Shown here one piece after another: positions 1 to 9,285 of a stretch of 64,000 nt of DNA. Below the pieces are notes generated by a model. That model was not told the origin of the DNA. It ran no database searches and worked only from the letters and a program-made list of their open reading frames with translations. The stretch spans positions 45,100 through 109,099 of the forward strand of contig CAZUGQ010000007.1 of NCBI GenBank assembly GCA_964620125.1, given 5' to 3'. Position numbers and translations under genes: made by a program. Source of the DNA: OLB6 sp964620125. Its GTDB lineage: Bacteria > Bacteroidota > Ignavibacteria > Kapaibacteriales > Kapaibacteriaceae. The first letter of the stretch is position 1; each line of letters begins with the position of its first letter.

Positions 1-474
1 ACATGGAGTGCTACTGTGCATCACGAAGTGGAGGTTGTGGTTGTGATAGGCCAGAGTGTTTCTCGGATCTCCGAATCAGAAGCATGGGATGTTGTAGCTG
101 GGATTGGAATCGGGTTAGACCTTACTGCTCGTGACGTACAGGCCAAGGCTAAATCAGAAGGAAACCCTTGGGCACGAAGTAAAGGATGGCCTGGATCGGC
201 TCCGGTAAGTCCACTGGTTCCTGTTGCACATGCTGGAAAGGGGCCATGGCAATTAAGTCTTTTGGTGAACACAGAAGTACGGCAGCGTGCCACAACGGAT
301 CTGATGGAACACCCGATTCCTCGACTGATTTCGGAAGTAGCGAAGGTGTTTACGTTGCGTCCTGGAGATGCCATCTTTACCGGTACGCCTGAGGGCGTGG
401 GACCCGTTGTTGCCGGTGATGTTGCCGTTGCACGACTTGATTCATTGACGGAGCTCACAGTGAGGTTTGCATGA
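1..474 (+). CDS. Fumarylacetoacetate hydrolase family protein, 5' partial
   Basis: The frame is open from base 1, so the gene begins before the window. The visible 157 residues cover the C-terminal catalytic part of the FAH superfamily (COG0179), whose full members are about 200-220 residues. The HHEVEVVVVIG stretch holds the metal-binding Glu residues of the family, and GDAIFTGTPEGVGPV near the end is the usual C-terminal signature. Family members cleave or decarboxylate acylpyruvates and related 2-oxo acids in aromatic or sugar-acid catabolism; the substrate here cannot be told. The stop overlaps the start of the next gene (ATGA). Confidence 0.9.
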   Translation, partial: TWSATVHHEVEVVVVIGQSVSRISESEAWDVVAGIGIGLDLTARDVQAKAKSEGNPWARSKGWPGSAPVSPLVPVAHAGKGPWQLSLLVNTEVRQRATTDLMEHPIPRLISEVAKVFTLRPGDAIFTGTPEGVGPVVAGDVAVARLDSLTELTVRFA

Positions 475-1859
475 CCCTTTGGCGCTCAGCTCTCTTTTCT
501 CTCATGTTCTCAGTGCTCCTTGCTGCGTGTGGCAGTTATACCAGGACGGAGCGCGACGTTTACACCATTACGGAACTGGACACCGTGGTTGTTGATCAGG
601 TTGTAAACCAGCCCAACGACCGTGACAATGGTGTGATCTATCCCTCATCAAGAACCGTTACGATGGATCGAAGCATGCTGCAATACGACAGTGTGGTGGT
701 TCGCGAATACCCGGGCTTCATTCGTTTGGCGGCCTTCGAAGGTGTAGGCCTGATTGGATCGCAGCTTACCGGTAATAGCACGCAGACGGGTTTGTTCGGC
801 GTTTTCTACGACATTGATGAGTTGCTCTTTGGTGATACGGCACCTGATGAAGGAGGGAAGCTTTTTGCCGGATACCACTATCGGATTGGCATTGGAGAAT
901 GGAAGATGAACTTCTTTGGTGATGACCCCAACTGGACCTATGGTATCACGCTATGGGAGCAGATTGCTCCAGACGATGATACTGACAACCTGCTAACGGG
1001 CATTACCACACTTTCGGTACGCAAACGATTCTATCTGCGCGACAAGATTCCATACATTTCAATAACACCAGGTTTGCACCTCACTGCCTATCCTTCACAA
1101 TACCTTCACGGAACGGTTAGTGCAGATGTAGGCAGCCTTAGCGGTGTGAATCTTCGGTTGTATACCGGTTATGTTTTCGGCCAAACCGGCTTTGGTGGCA
1201 ATGCTCGGATGGTGAACTTTCCATACCTCGGTGTGGGTATCGGACTGCTGGACTTCCTAAATCGCGAAGAAGAATTGGAAGTTGAATGGAAGGATCACGA
1301 GCACAGTGGATGGGAGATTGGAGCGATTGACTTCACGTTCCTTGGCTCCAGCGTAGACAGTTCATTCTTTTCGCGCCAGGATCCAGAAACACAAACACAA
1401 AGCCCCATCAAAGGCTTCAGCCTCAGTGCGCTTAATGCACGTATTGCCATACCCATCCTTGACCATCGGTTGTATGCAGGTACGTCATTGGCGAGCTTCA
1501 TCATAGCTGGAACAAACGAATACGTGCTTGGCTGCATTCCACTTCGAGTAGGATATTACTGGCAACCCCTTGGTGGGCGCTTTGTTCTCGAGCCGTTTGC
1601 CGAAACAGCGTTTGCACCTTCGTCCTACATACAGATCGGTGCTCGCGGCGCATTGCCATTGAGTGACCAGATGTCCCTACAGGTGGTAGCTGCATATCTG
1701 AGTGGCAATCCCGGATCAACGGCCAACTACAGTCTTACCGGACAACCCGGTGGCACTGGAGACTTCAGCGTGTTCTATGTTGGCGTTGGTGCCAGCCTGC
1801 TCGACAGAGTCTTTGGTCGCAACGAACTTCGATATGGGCGTGGGTTGCCACATGAATAA
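471..1859 (+). CDS. Predicted outer-membrane lipoprotein, unknown function
   Basis: 462 residues. The N-terminus is a lipoprotein signal (hydrophobic stretch, then LLAAC with the lipidated Cys at about residue 20). The rest is rich in alternating aromatic and polar segments with many Gly, Tyr and Phe, as in outer-membrane beta-barrels. I do not recognise a named family. The ATG overlaps the stop of the FAH gene by 4 bases, and the stop overlaps the next lipoprotein start, so the three genes look co-transcribed. The function is unknown; barrel topology is inferred from composition. Confidence 0.75.
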   Translation: MTLWRSALFSLMFSVLLAACGSYTRTERDVYTITELDTVVVDQVVNQPNDRDNGVIYPSSRTVTMDRSMLQYDSVVVREYPGFIRLAAFEGVGLIGSQLTGNSTQTGLFGVFYDIDELLFGDTAPDEGGKLFAGYHYRIGIGEWKMNFFGDDPNWTYGITLWEQIAPDDDTDNLLTGITTLSVRKRFYLRDKIPYISITPGLHLTAYPSQYLHGTVSADVGSLSGVNLRLYTGYVFGQTGFGGNARMVNFPYLGVGIGLLDFLNREEELEVEWKDHEHSGWEIGAIDFTFLGSSVDSSFFSRQDPETQTQSPIKGFSLSALNARIAIPILDHRLYAGTSLASFIIAGTNEYVLGCIPLRVGYYWQPLGGRFVLEPFAETAFAPSSYIQIGARGALPLSDQMSLQVVAAYLSGNPGSTANYSLTGQPGGTGDFSVFYVGVGASLLDRVFGRNELRYGRGLPHE

Positions 1860-2460
1860 CCGGTACTTCACCATAAAGTTGTGTGCGACACTCGTTTTCG
1901 TATTCACCTCTGTATCGTGCAGTCCGTGGCGATTTCAGTTGCAGAGAGCAGAGGACTATCCTATCGAAGGTCGAATCCTTTCCGCGGAGGATAGTGTGAC
2001 TGTAGATGCAGACAATGCCATCGCTCTGGCTCATCCGGCACGAATCGCCTTTCGCAGTGAGCAGATCACCGACGGTGAATTTGATACCGAACTATTGTTG
2101 AAAAGGGGCTCAGGTTTCGCGTTGGTGTTTCGGTCAACACCGTATGATGATAGTGCTTCTGGCGGCCCATCTGCACTGCGACTCCACATCGGGAGAGAGA
2201 TATCCAGCCTTACAGGCAGAGGTATTGCTACAAGTGCCGAAGCCCCCTTACCATCCAACAAGCCTTTTCGCGTTGTTGTTGTTCAGCATGGACGATGGAT
2301 TGATGTTGAGGTAGCGTGTGTTAAGATCAGACGGTTCGCGGTGGAGACTCCATCAACACAATGGATAACACTTGAACCCGATCCAGATTCCCGGGTGGAA
2401 CTGCGTGACCCACAATTCCGTTCGCTTGGGGATGTGTATGAGACGATTGGTGAATATTAG
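1852..2460 (+). CDS. Predicted lipoprotein, jelly-roll-like domain
   Basis: 202 residues from the ATG at 1852. A longer open frame runs back to 1702, but it would lie inside the upstream gene and lose the signal sequence. From 1852 the protein begins with a short basic region, a hydrophobic core and TSVSC (lipidated Cys at about 23). The remainder is beta-rich, with spacing reminiscent of concanavalin/LamG-like jelly rolls (inference). ATG and the upstream TAA overlap (ATGAATAA). The octamer AGCCCCCT lies inside the gene at 2241-2248. Function unknown. Confidence 0.7.
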   Translation: MNNRYFTIKLCATLVFVFTSVSCSPWRFQLQRAEDYPIEGRILSAEDSVTVDADNAIALAHPARIAFRSEQITDGEFDTELLLKRGSGFALVFRSTPYDDSASGGPSALRLHIGREISSLTGRGIATSAEAPLPSNKPFRVVVVQHGRWIDVEVACVKIRRFAVETPSTQWITLEPDPDSRVELRDPQFRSLGDVYETIGEY

Positions 2461-2484
2461 GGCACTTGCTCGAGGACTTCAGGA

Positions 2485-3876
2485 ATGAACGCGGATCATA
2501 ATCGCATTGCTATCGTGGGGGCTGGATTGGTTGGATCCCTTCTCGGAATCATGCTTGCACAGCGGGGGCATCGCGTAGCTATTTACGAACGACGCCAGGA
2601 CATGCGCACAAATCGACTGAGTGCTGGCCGCTCCATCAACCTAGCGATGAGCGATCGTGGATTGCGTGCCCTAGAAATCGCCAACATTGCCGACCACGTT
2701 CGAAAGATTTCCATTCCGATGTACGGAAGGATGATTCATGATGAAGTTGGCAATACTCGCTTCCAGCCGTATGGTGTTGGAGACCAAGCAATCAACAGTG
2801 TTTCCCGCGCCGAACTGAATAAGACCTTGATGACGGCTGCAGAGAACCACGGTGTGAAGATTCATTTTGATCATCGATGCCAGCACGTGGATCTCGACGA
2901 ACCATTTGTGGACTTCTACGACATTGCCGCTGGGAAAACCGTGCGCGTTCGGCCAGACCTGGTGTTTGGTGCCGACGGTGCGTTTAGTGCCGTTCGCAAT
3001 GCAATGATGATAAGTGACCGATTCGACTACTCGCAGTCATATCTCGAACACTCGTACAAGGAACTACACATCCCTCCTGCAGTCAATGGTGGTTTCAAGA
3101 TGGAGCAAAACGCTCTTCACATCTGGCCACGGCATAGCTTCATGCTCATCGCCCTGCCCAACCTTGATGGCTCCTTTACTTGCACGCTGTTCCTGGCTCA
3201 CGAAGGCAACCCATCATTTGCCATGCTACAAACTGAGGCAGACGTGCTGCAGTTTTTCAGCACTCATTTCCCTGATGCGCTGCAGTTAATGCCCACGTTG
3301 TGTGATGATTTCTTTGCCAATCCCGAATCTTCTCTTGTTACCGTCAAGTGTTCGCCCTGGGTGCGCAACACCACGGCGTTAATCGGCGACGCTGCTCATG
3401 CTATTGTGCCATTTTATGGTCAGGGCATGAATTGTGGTTTTGAGGATTGTTCGGTTCTTATGGAGTGTGTGGACGTATCCTCTTCCTGGAAGCAGGCCTT
3501 GGCTTTATACCAAGCGTATCGAAAACAGGATGCCGATGCCATTGCCGATCTCGCAGTTGAGAACTTTGTGGAGATGAGAGACAAAGTTGCTGACGAACAC
3601 TTCCTTTTGCGCAAAAAACTGGAGGCATTCCTTCACGCTCAGTATCCGGATCGATTCATTCCACTGTATACGCTCGTTACCTTCTCAGCGCACGTTCCCT
3701 ACCACGAAGCACAGAGGATAGGCAGGGAGAATGATGTGATCATCGACCTGTTGGTTGCTCACGAGGTGATAAGCAAGGACTGGAATTCTCCCGAAGCTCG
3801 AGAGGTGTTTGATTCGGTGATAGCAAGCCGAAAGCCCCTTGCCTTCAAACCACTTGGACCACGCACTAGCGCGTAA
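2485..3876 (+). CDS. kmo: Kynurenine 3-monooxygenase
   Basis: 463 residues, normal length for this FAD- and NADPH-dependent aromatic hydroxylase, which makes 3-hydroxykynurenine from kynurenine in tryptophan breakdown or NAD synthesis. The FAD dinucleotide-binding GAGLVG is at residues 12-17, the GADGAFSAVR motif of flavin hydroxylases at about 162-171, and the FAD ribityl-binding GDAAH followed by PFYGQGMNCGFEDC at 301-322, which is characteristic of KMO. No membrane anchor is seen, as in bacterial forms. Other kynurenine-pathway genes are not in the window. The 3' end overlaps the convergent T9SS gene by 11 bases. Confidence 0.95.
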   Translation: MNADHNRIAIVGAGLVGSLLGIMLAQRGHRVAIYERRQDMRTNRLSAGRSINLAMSDRGLRALEIANIADHVRKISIPMYGRMIHDEVGNTRFQPYGVGDQAINSVSRAELNKTLMTAAENHGVKIHFDHRCQHVDLDEPFVDFYDIAAGKTVRVRPDLVFGADGAFSAVRNAMMISDRFDYSQSYLEHSYKELHIPPAVNGGFKMEQNALHIWPRHSFMLIALPNLDGSFTCTLFLAHEGNPSFAMLQTEADVLQFFSTHFPDALQLMPTLCDDFFANPESSLVTVKCSPWVRNTTALIGDAAHAIVPFYGQGMNCGFEDCSVLMECVDVSSSWKQALALYQAYRKQDADAIADLAVENFVEMRDKVADEHFLLRKKLEAFLHAQYPDRFIPLYTLVTFSAHVPYHEAQRIGRENDVIIDLLVAHEVISKDWNSPEAREVFDSVIASRKPLAFKPLGPRTSA

Positions 3877-6415
3877 TGATCAGGTTGTGATGCATGGTGG
3901 TTAGTGGTGTGCTAAACACCACGGAGTACGCGCCACTCGGCCATCGCGCAACGTTCACTAGAGCCGATCGAGTCTCAGGTTCTTCGCCCGTCTTTACGTA
4001 CTCGAGCCGCTCCACCATCTGGCCCAGGTCATTGCTGATCGTGAGGACGTATGTACCTGGAATCGTTAGCTCCACTTCGACATTTGTTATCTCAGCTGCT
4101 GGATTCGGAGTTATCTCCGCTTTAGGGAAGCCATAGACCCTAATCTGTCTGCCTTGTTGAAAGCATACGGGCGAAACAACAAGCAAGCCATCGTCAACGT
4201 GGTTGATGGGGTACTGAAAAATGCTGTGATACTCAACGCTCTCAATGGTAAAGGGGCTTTGAGTAACGTAGCTGTTTAACACCGTTCCCACGATGGTTGT
4301 GAGTGTCATACTCGGGCCTACCAGATCCACAGAATCAATGGTGATTGTTAGCCTTCGTTTGCTTGCTACAACATCGATGATGTCGCTAACAATCCGCCCA
4401 GCAGTAACCAATGTTGGTGAGTAGATACGAGAGTCGAAGCTTACGCTCACCGTCATTGCTGTGGCTGGTAATACCAACGAATCTGGAAGCAATCGTAGGG
4501 TAATTGGCATGCCAAAGCCAGTCGATCCAACGAAGGCTGTGGTGTCTGGCATATCATAAAATGCTTCAACCAGATTCATCTCGGCCGAAAGAATGATGAT
4601 GCCGGTATCCGGGCATGGACTACCAATCACCACCATAAGCGTATCGAGATAATCCGATTCCTTGCTGGTGAACAACCGAATTGCTATGTCAAGCGATCCA
4701 TTGGCAGGAATGGTAACCGGAAAAGTCGTTGGAGCCACGAGAATTACGTCGGGCACTTGCGTAATCCGGGTAACAACGATGTCCTCATCATCTCGGTTAG
4801 TGAGTGTAATGGTGCGAATGTAGTTCCTGCGGTAGTCTACCTTTCCAAAGTCAATGACCTCGACCAGATCGTACTGCGGGCTGTTCTCCCACACGCGTAT
4901 TGGGCCGCTCGCATGAACACACCCACTGGGATCCGTTGCTACAACGGTATACTCTCCAGGAGTATTTGTTTGGAAGGAAGCTGATGTATCTCCGTTGCTC
5001 CACCGATAAGAACTAAACCCAGGTGTGGCAGTGACCACAACTGATTGATCTCCGCAAAACGGGCCACCACCCCACGTATGCAATCCAATGCTAAGTGGCT
5101 TTTTCCATGCAAATCCCAGCACTACTGCGCCTGAATCACCAGTGGTAGCCCCCCATGGCAATCCCGTATAGCCGTGGCTTGTTCCCAAGTTCTTACCCGT
5201 ACTTCCACCACGTACATCTGTGGAAAGTGCGGGGAGCATCTTCCTGAGCACAACGGCACCACCACCTCCGCCACCTCCCGGCCCGTGGGGATTAAAGTGC
5301 GAAAGAATGTCTCCACTAGAACCGCCAGTTGCAACAACCGTTAGGGCAGATACAAGGGTATCTATATCAAGCAAAACAGTACCGCCAGCACCACCACCTC
5401 CCGTTCCGTCGCCTGTTACAGCATCAGGGGTCGACAAAGTTGAAAGCCCCCTAGCGCTGATGGTTTTACCACGACCATGCACAACCTTGGCACGGATAAC
5501 AACGAGACCACCGCCGGCACCGCCAGCAGAACCCTTCGCGTCGTTCTGCTGCGCCCCGCCACCACCTCCGCCAAGGAAGAGTCTGCCACTTCGGATAAGC
5601 GAGTCAAGCGGCTGACCCGGCAAACCACCTACCCGCCGGAACTGCTCGGAAGTGAAATAGGTGGCCCATCCGCCTTCGCCACCTCTTCCATAGTTACTCC
5701 CCCCCCCGCCTCCAGCGTTGGTGCCATTTCCGCCGCCACCACCGTTGGCAAACTTTCCACGTCCAGCGATGGGATAAGGCCACATGTTTCTAGCGATCCC
5801 TTCTCCTTTTTCTCCACTGAAGCCAAAGATCCAGTTGTAGAAGTAGTTGGCTTTGTCTACCTGTGTGATCTGCGGAGAAACGTTACCGCCAGCAAAGCCA
5901 GCACCGTCAACAACGATGTCGGCATCCATGATCAACGTGTCCTCCACTGCAATCACTACAACGCCACCTATTGTGCCGTTCCACCGCGGAGCTGATACTG
6001 GTTGCGTTATGCGAGCGTTTGTGTGCCGAGGAACCTTGATCAGTTGTACGATACCGTCGGCTTGGTAGGCGTTTGCCATCCGCGTGGTAAAGATGACTTT
6101 GTCTCCATCCACGCGCTCAATCGTGAGGAATTCACAATTACCAGCACTTCCTGCGCTCACAATGGTTCCAAATGTGCTGTCCTCCGCACTCACGATCGAG
6201 GCCCCCTTCATCTGAATGAGGAACACAAGGTCTCCACTGCCGAGACCCGATGGATTGCCTACAACAACCGTACTATCGCAGGGGATTACATCAATCACCG
6301 ACACATACTGATTCACTACACCACCAATACTCGGTTGTGCATGCGCCATACCCCAGCCACACAGCATGGCTACAAGAGTTACGACGATGTGATGAGGTAT
6401 CCGGCCCGGTCTCAT
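3866..6415 (-). CDS. Glycine-rich secreted protein with T9SS type A sorting domain
   Basis: 849 residues from the ATG at 6415, chosen because a signal peptide follows directly (basic start, hydrophobic core, AHAQ cleavage site); the open frame extends to 6469. Residues about 190-430 are very Gly-rich with GGGGG runs, then come beta-sandwich-like segments. The last about 80 residues form a T9SS C-terminal domain (NPAAEITNVEVE, a GQMVERLEY strand, GAYSVVF, final basic ITR). Known of the family: such domains direct export and surface attachment by the type IX system. A C9/G9 tract at 5699-5707 lies in the Gly-rich part. Role unknown, probably a surface or matrix protein. Confidence 0.85.
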   Translation of the reverse strand: MRPGRIPHHIVVTLVAMLCGWGMAHAQPSIGGVVNQYVSVIDVIPCDSTVVVGNPSGLGSGDLVFLIQMKGASIVSAEDSTFGTIVSAGSAGNCEFLTIERVDGDKVIFTTRMANAYQADGIVQLIKVPRHTNARITQPVSAPRWNGTIGGVVVIAVEDTLIMDADIVVDGAGFAGGNVSPQITQVDKANYFYNWIFGFSGEKGEGIARNMWPYPIAGRGKFANGGGGGNGTNAGGGGGSNYGRGGEGGWATYFTSEQFRRVGGLPGQPLDSLIRSGRLFLGGGGGGAQQNDAKGSAGGAGGGLVVIRAKVVHGRGKTISARGLSTLSTPDAVTGDGTGGGGAGGTVLLDIDTLVSALTVVATGGSSGDILSHFNPHGPGGGGGGGAVVLRKMLPALSTDVRGGSTGKNLGTSHGYTGLPWGATTGDSGAVVLGFAWKKPLSIGLHTWGGGPFCGDQSVVVTATPGFSSYRWSNGDTSASFQTNTPGEYTVVATDPSGCVHASGPIRVWENSPQYDLVEVIDFGKVDYRRNYIRTITLTNRDDEDIVVTRITQVPDVILVAPTTFPVTIPANGSLDIAIRLFTSKESDYLDTLMVVIGSPCPDTGIIILSAEMNLVEAFYDMPDTTAFVGSTGFGMPITLRLLPDSLVLPATAMTVSVSFDSRIYSPTLVTAGRIVSDIIDVVASKRRLTITIDSVDLVGPSMTLTTIVGTVLNSYVTQSPFTIESVEYHSIFQYPINHVDDGLLVVSPVCFQQGRQIRVYGFPKAEITPNPAAEITNVEVELTIPGTYVLTISNDLGQMVERLEYVKTGEEPETRSALVNVARWPSGAYSVVFSTPLTTMHHNLIITR

Positions 6416-6541
6416 AACAGCGATGGTCCCGTTGTTTGGGGAAGGGGTCTCCTCCAAACAGCGTGCCATTCATTAGTGAAGGGTCGCAATTTTACGGAAC
6501 AACTGCTGTAAGTCTATGTATACTATACAGCTACATTCCGA

Positions 6542-6604
6542 TTATCCACACATAATCTTCATGTAATCCACATGATTGGTGACAATTGACAAGAGTTTTC
6601 CACA
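6542..6604 (+). other. Cluster of three DnaA-box-like 9-mers
   Basis: TTATCCACA at 6542-6550 is a perfect DnaA box. TAATCCACA at 6564-6572 and TTTTCCACA at 6596-6604 differ from it by one base. All three have the same orientation and lie in an AT-rich divergent intergenic region (6416-6649). This could be an origin core, a DnaA-controlled promoter or a titration site. No dnaA, dnaN or other typical origin neighbour is in the window, so an origin call is only tentative. Confidence 0.4.
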
Positions 6605-6638
6605 CGCTGATGACAATTTTCCAATCTTCTCGACACCA

Positions 6639-6646
6639 TAGATTTG
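6639..6646 (+). promoter_or_regulatory. TAnnTTTG -7-like promoter element before ldcA
   Basis: TAGATTTG matches the Bacteroidota primary-sigma -7 consensus TAnnTTTG exactly. It ends only 3 bases before the ldcA ATG at 6650, so a transcript from it would be leaderless. No clear -33 TTTG is seen at the expected spacing, which lowers confidence. Confidence 0.4.
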
Positions 6647-6649
6647 ACG

Positions 6650-7588
6650 ATGCAAAAACTCTTTCCTCGCAGGCTCCCACGCAGAGCTACGATTGGCATC
6701 ATTGCACCAGCCTCCCCTCAGCGAGATGAAAGGAGACTTGAGCGTGGCATTCGATATCTGGAATCGCTAGGGCACACTGTTGTTCTTGGGAAGAATCTGT
6801 ACGAGGTTCACGGTGGCTACCTGGCAGGCACCGATGAGCAGAGGGTGGCAGATCTGCATACCATGTTTGCTGACAGGCGGATTGATGCGATTTTTTGTTC
6901 CCGTGGTGGGTATGGTAGTGGTCGCCTGTTGGACAAGGTTGATTACGCACTCCTGCGCCGTAATCCGAAAATCTTTGTTGGCTTTTCGGATATCACTGCT
7001 TTGCAGCTGGCCATGTATCGCCGTGCTGGACTCGTTACGTTCAGTGGTGCCTTGCCCAGTGTGGATATGGCTGATGAGTTCGATTCGAATGCCGAAGAGT
7101 GGTTCTGGCGAGCACTGCAGAGCACCCGTCCTTTAGGCAACGTTCAGCAGCCAGAGCAGCTCGTGCGCCTACGAAAGGGTGCAGCCGAGGGAGTTCTGCT
7201 TGGTGGCAACCTGAGTGTTCTAATAACTCTACTGGCAACACCATACCTACCTTCCCTTCGAGGAGCAGTTGTTGTTTTGGAAGACATCGGCGAAGACACT
7301 TACCGGCTGGATCGCATGTTCAATCACCTGCGCCTTGCTGGCGTTTTCGGTGCATGTGCAGGACTAGTGTTCGGACAATGGACGCAAAGGGAAACCAACC
7401 GCACAACTCCACCACGAGACATCAATGAAGTTTTGGCTGAAGTTGCCGCGGTTACGTCAGCTCCTGTTCTTTCTAACCTGATGTATGGCCACCAGCCCGA
7501 TAAACTCACCCTGCCAATGGGCGTACGGGTTCGAGTTGGCGGATCGGGTACGGGAATGCGATTCCTGGAGTCGGCTGTTACGAAGTAA
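6650..7588 (+). CDS. ldcA: LD-carboxypeptidase (murein tetrapeptide carboxypeptidase)
   Basis: 312 residues, serine peptidase family S66. It removes the terminal D-Ala from murein tetrapeptides in cell-wall recycling. The nucleophile Ser is in VGFSDITAL (about residue 113), the acidic residue in VLEDIGEDTYRLDR (about 211-215) and the His in YGHQPDKLTLPMG (about 281), giving the family's Ser-Glu-His set. CSRGGYGSGRLL is another family hallmark. No signal peptide, consistent with cytoplasmic recycling. The ATG at 6650 was preferred over a TTG at 6644. The 3' end overlaps the convergent kinase gene by 11 bases. Confidence 0.93.
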   Translation: MQKLFPRRLPRRATIGIIAPASPQRDERRLERGIRYLESLGHTVVLGKNLYEVHGGYLAGTDEQRVADLHTMFADRRIDAIFCSRGGYGSGRLLDKVDYALLRRNPKIFVGFSDITALQLAMYRRAGLVTFSGALPSVDMADEFDSNAEEWFWRALQSTRPLGNVQQPEQLVRLRKGAAEGVLLGGNLSVLITLLATPYLPSLRGAVVVLEDIGEDTYRLDRMFNHLRLAGVFGACAGLVFGQWTQRETNRTTPPRDINEVLAEVAAVTSAPVLSNLMYGHQPDKLTLPMGVRVRVGGSGTGMRFLESAVTK

Positions 7589-8483
7589 GTCTTACTGCTG
7601 CGGCAGAGAGCAGATCGGACATGTGCCGTGTAGCAAGGCCTCTGCCGACTTCCAGCTCCCGGCGTGTTAGTTCAAGAAAGGCCTCGTTAGCAAAGAGTGA
7701 CCCATGCAGCACCACGTGCTCCGAAACATCGGTAGAAGGTTCGAGTGCATCTACCAACAGCATAAGCTCTACAATGGCGCGGTCGCGAATGCGCATTGCT
7801 ACAACATCCCCATCTGCTGCATACGTAACAACGGCTTGCGCCAGGCGCGCGCTACGCTCTATCGAAGCGTTACGTACGGCATTAGCCAACTGACGCGTGT
7901 TGTTTGCGTCAACCCGAAGGAAGGCTGCAACTGGTATGCGTAACTGTGTTTCAGGCCCTCGGCCGTCCAGTGATCGAGCCACGGCACCTAGTGCTTCCCT
8001 ACCCATCCAGAATCCTCCTCCTGCATCGTCGATGCGGGGTCCCCAGCCTCCCGCCCTCCGCACATCGCCTTCTGGTGTTCTGCGGGCAGCGATACTTCCA
8101 GTCCCAGCAATGAGTAGTGTTCCTGCTTCGGCACCCAAACCGGCAAACATTGCCAGCTCCAGGTCGCTGAGAACAGAAGTTCTCGGCACAACGTCGGCAA
8201 CGTAACTCAGCCAATCATCAGTGAAAGAATTCAAGTACACCTGTCGTTCGATGGCATCCCACACGCCCGCAACACCCAGAAGCACGAAGCCAGGTGTAAG
8301 GAACTCGGGCGACACACTTGCAAGCCATGCACCAAGCGATTTGCAGAGGTCGGCGGTTTGCTGGTTAGGGGGCTTTGGTTTATAGGATGGCAGCTCAGTT
8401 CGTGCTACCACTGCTCCATTTTGAGCAACAGCCACCTGTGTGGTGGTGCCACCTATATCGATAATCAGGTGATAGCCGGTCAC
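7578..8483 (-). CDS. BadF/BadG-type ATPase, N-acetylglucosamine kinase-like
   Basis: 301 residues of the ASKHA fold. The N-terminus has the phosphate-1 motif DIGGTTTQVAVA (about 9-20), and AGTGSIAARR (about 126-135) is the phosphate-2 region, followed by GGWGPRIDDAGGGFWMGR, typical of the BcrAD/BadFG family that includes N-acetylglucosamine kinases. The likely role is ATP-dependent phosphorylation of an amino sugar in wall recycling, which would suit the adjacent convergent ldcA (inference). The start is GTG at 8483, overlapping the upstream TGA (GTGA). Confidence 0.85.
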   Translation of the reverse strand: MTGYHLIIDIGGTTTQVAVAQNGAVVARTELPSYKPKPPNQQTADLCKSLGAWLASVSPEFLTPGFVLLGVAGVWDAIERQVYLNSFTDDWLSYVADVVPRTSVLSDLELAMFAGLGAEAGTLLIAGTGSIAARRTPEGDVRRAGGWGPRIDDAGGGFWMGREALGAVARSLDGRGPETQLRIPVAAFLRVDANNTRQLANAVRNASIERSARLAQAVVTYAADGDVVAMRIRDRAIVELMLLVDALEPSTDVSEHVVLHGSLFANEAFLELTRRELEVGRGLATRHMSDLLSAAAVRLTS

Positions 8484-9262
8484 GACCTAGCTTGTGGGGG
8501 CCTCCAGGATCCACGCTTCCAGCTTTGCAGCTCAATCGTCACGGAGCCAACGTACAAGTTCATCTTGGCTCGGATGGGAATGCGTGCTTCGTCGTCAGAG
8601 AACCAACCTTCGAATCTTCCGGTAAGCCCATAAATGCCAGTCCAGTTAGCATCGCCGTTCAGATACACGGTGCGGACCGGGTACTCCACAGCGTCAATCT
8701 CCGTCTCAGCCTTGTTTCCTGCAAAGTTTATAACGGTGCTTACTCGTTCCTCCATGATCACTGTGGGAATGTTGTAGCTCTTACCCGAGTACAACATGGC
8801 CCGTGCGCAAAAGAGGAGCGAGGATCCGTCGTTCAAATGTTTGGTGATGTCGAACTGCTTGGAGGCCAACTTCTCTTTCTTTCGCCACTTTTCAAGCGTG
8901 GCCTTACGACTCGTGTAATCGAAGAGGTATTGGTCGAACTCCCACACGTTGTCTTCAACCATGGTGTTCGCGTTGAACTTGTACGAAAACGTTACCGATG
9001 TATCAATCCAGCTTTCGTAGATGCTGTGCAGACTCACAAAGGGAATATTAGGATGTGAATCGATGAAGATTTTAACCTTGGCCACCTTTCGGCCATCAAG
9101 AGTTGTGTACGGCTCCGTTACGGTTTTTATCGTACCCAGCGAAATGTTGAGGTACGAAACCCGATACACAAGCTCTTCTCCTGGATAAATCAAGCCCGTG
9201 CCTGCTGTAAGCATGGATGTACCCATCACCAGCATGGCAACCCAAACCAATACCGTGTTCAT
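8480..9262 (-). CDS. DUF3108 domain-containing exported protein
   Basis: 260 residues with an N-terminal signal peptide (hydrophobic residues about 4-20). The body has the DUF3108 pattern: YPGEELVYRVSYLNISLGTI early on, and a central VWEFDQYLFDYTSRKATLEKW segment. DUF3108 proteins are periplasmic beta-rich proteins of unknown function, common in Bacteroidota and Proteobacteria. It sits between the protease gene upstream (23 bases away) and the kinase downstream (4-base overlap), so it is probably part of that minus-strand operon. Confidence 0.83.
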   Translation of the reverse strand: MNTVLVWVAMLVMGTSMLTAGTGLIYPGEELVYRVSYLNISLGTIKTVTEPYTTLDGRKVAKVKIFIDSHPNIPFVSLHSIYESWIDTSVTFSYKFNANTMVEDNVWEFDQYLFDYTSRKATLEKWRKKEKLASKQFDITKHLNDGSSLLFCARAMLYSGKSYNIPTVIMEERVSTVINFAGNKAETEIDAVEYPVRTVYLNGDANWTGIYGLTGRFEGWFSDDEARIPIRAKMNLYVGSVTIELQSWKRGSWRPPQARS

Positions 9263-9285
9263 GTGTGGTGTGCAGAGTGGACGAA

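Noticed and set aside
5220..5615. Plus-strand Pro-rich open frame
   Set aside because: Shadow of the Gly-rich region of the T9SS gene on the other strand (GGN codons read as NCC).
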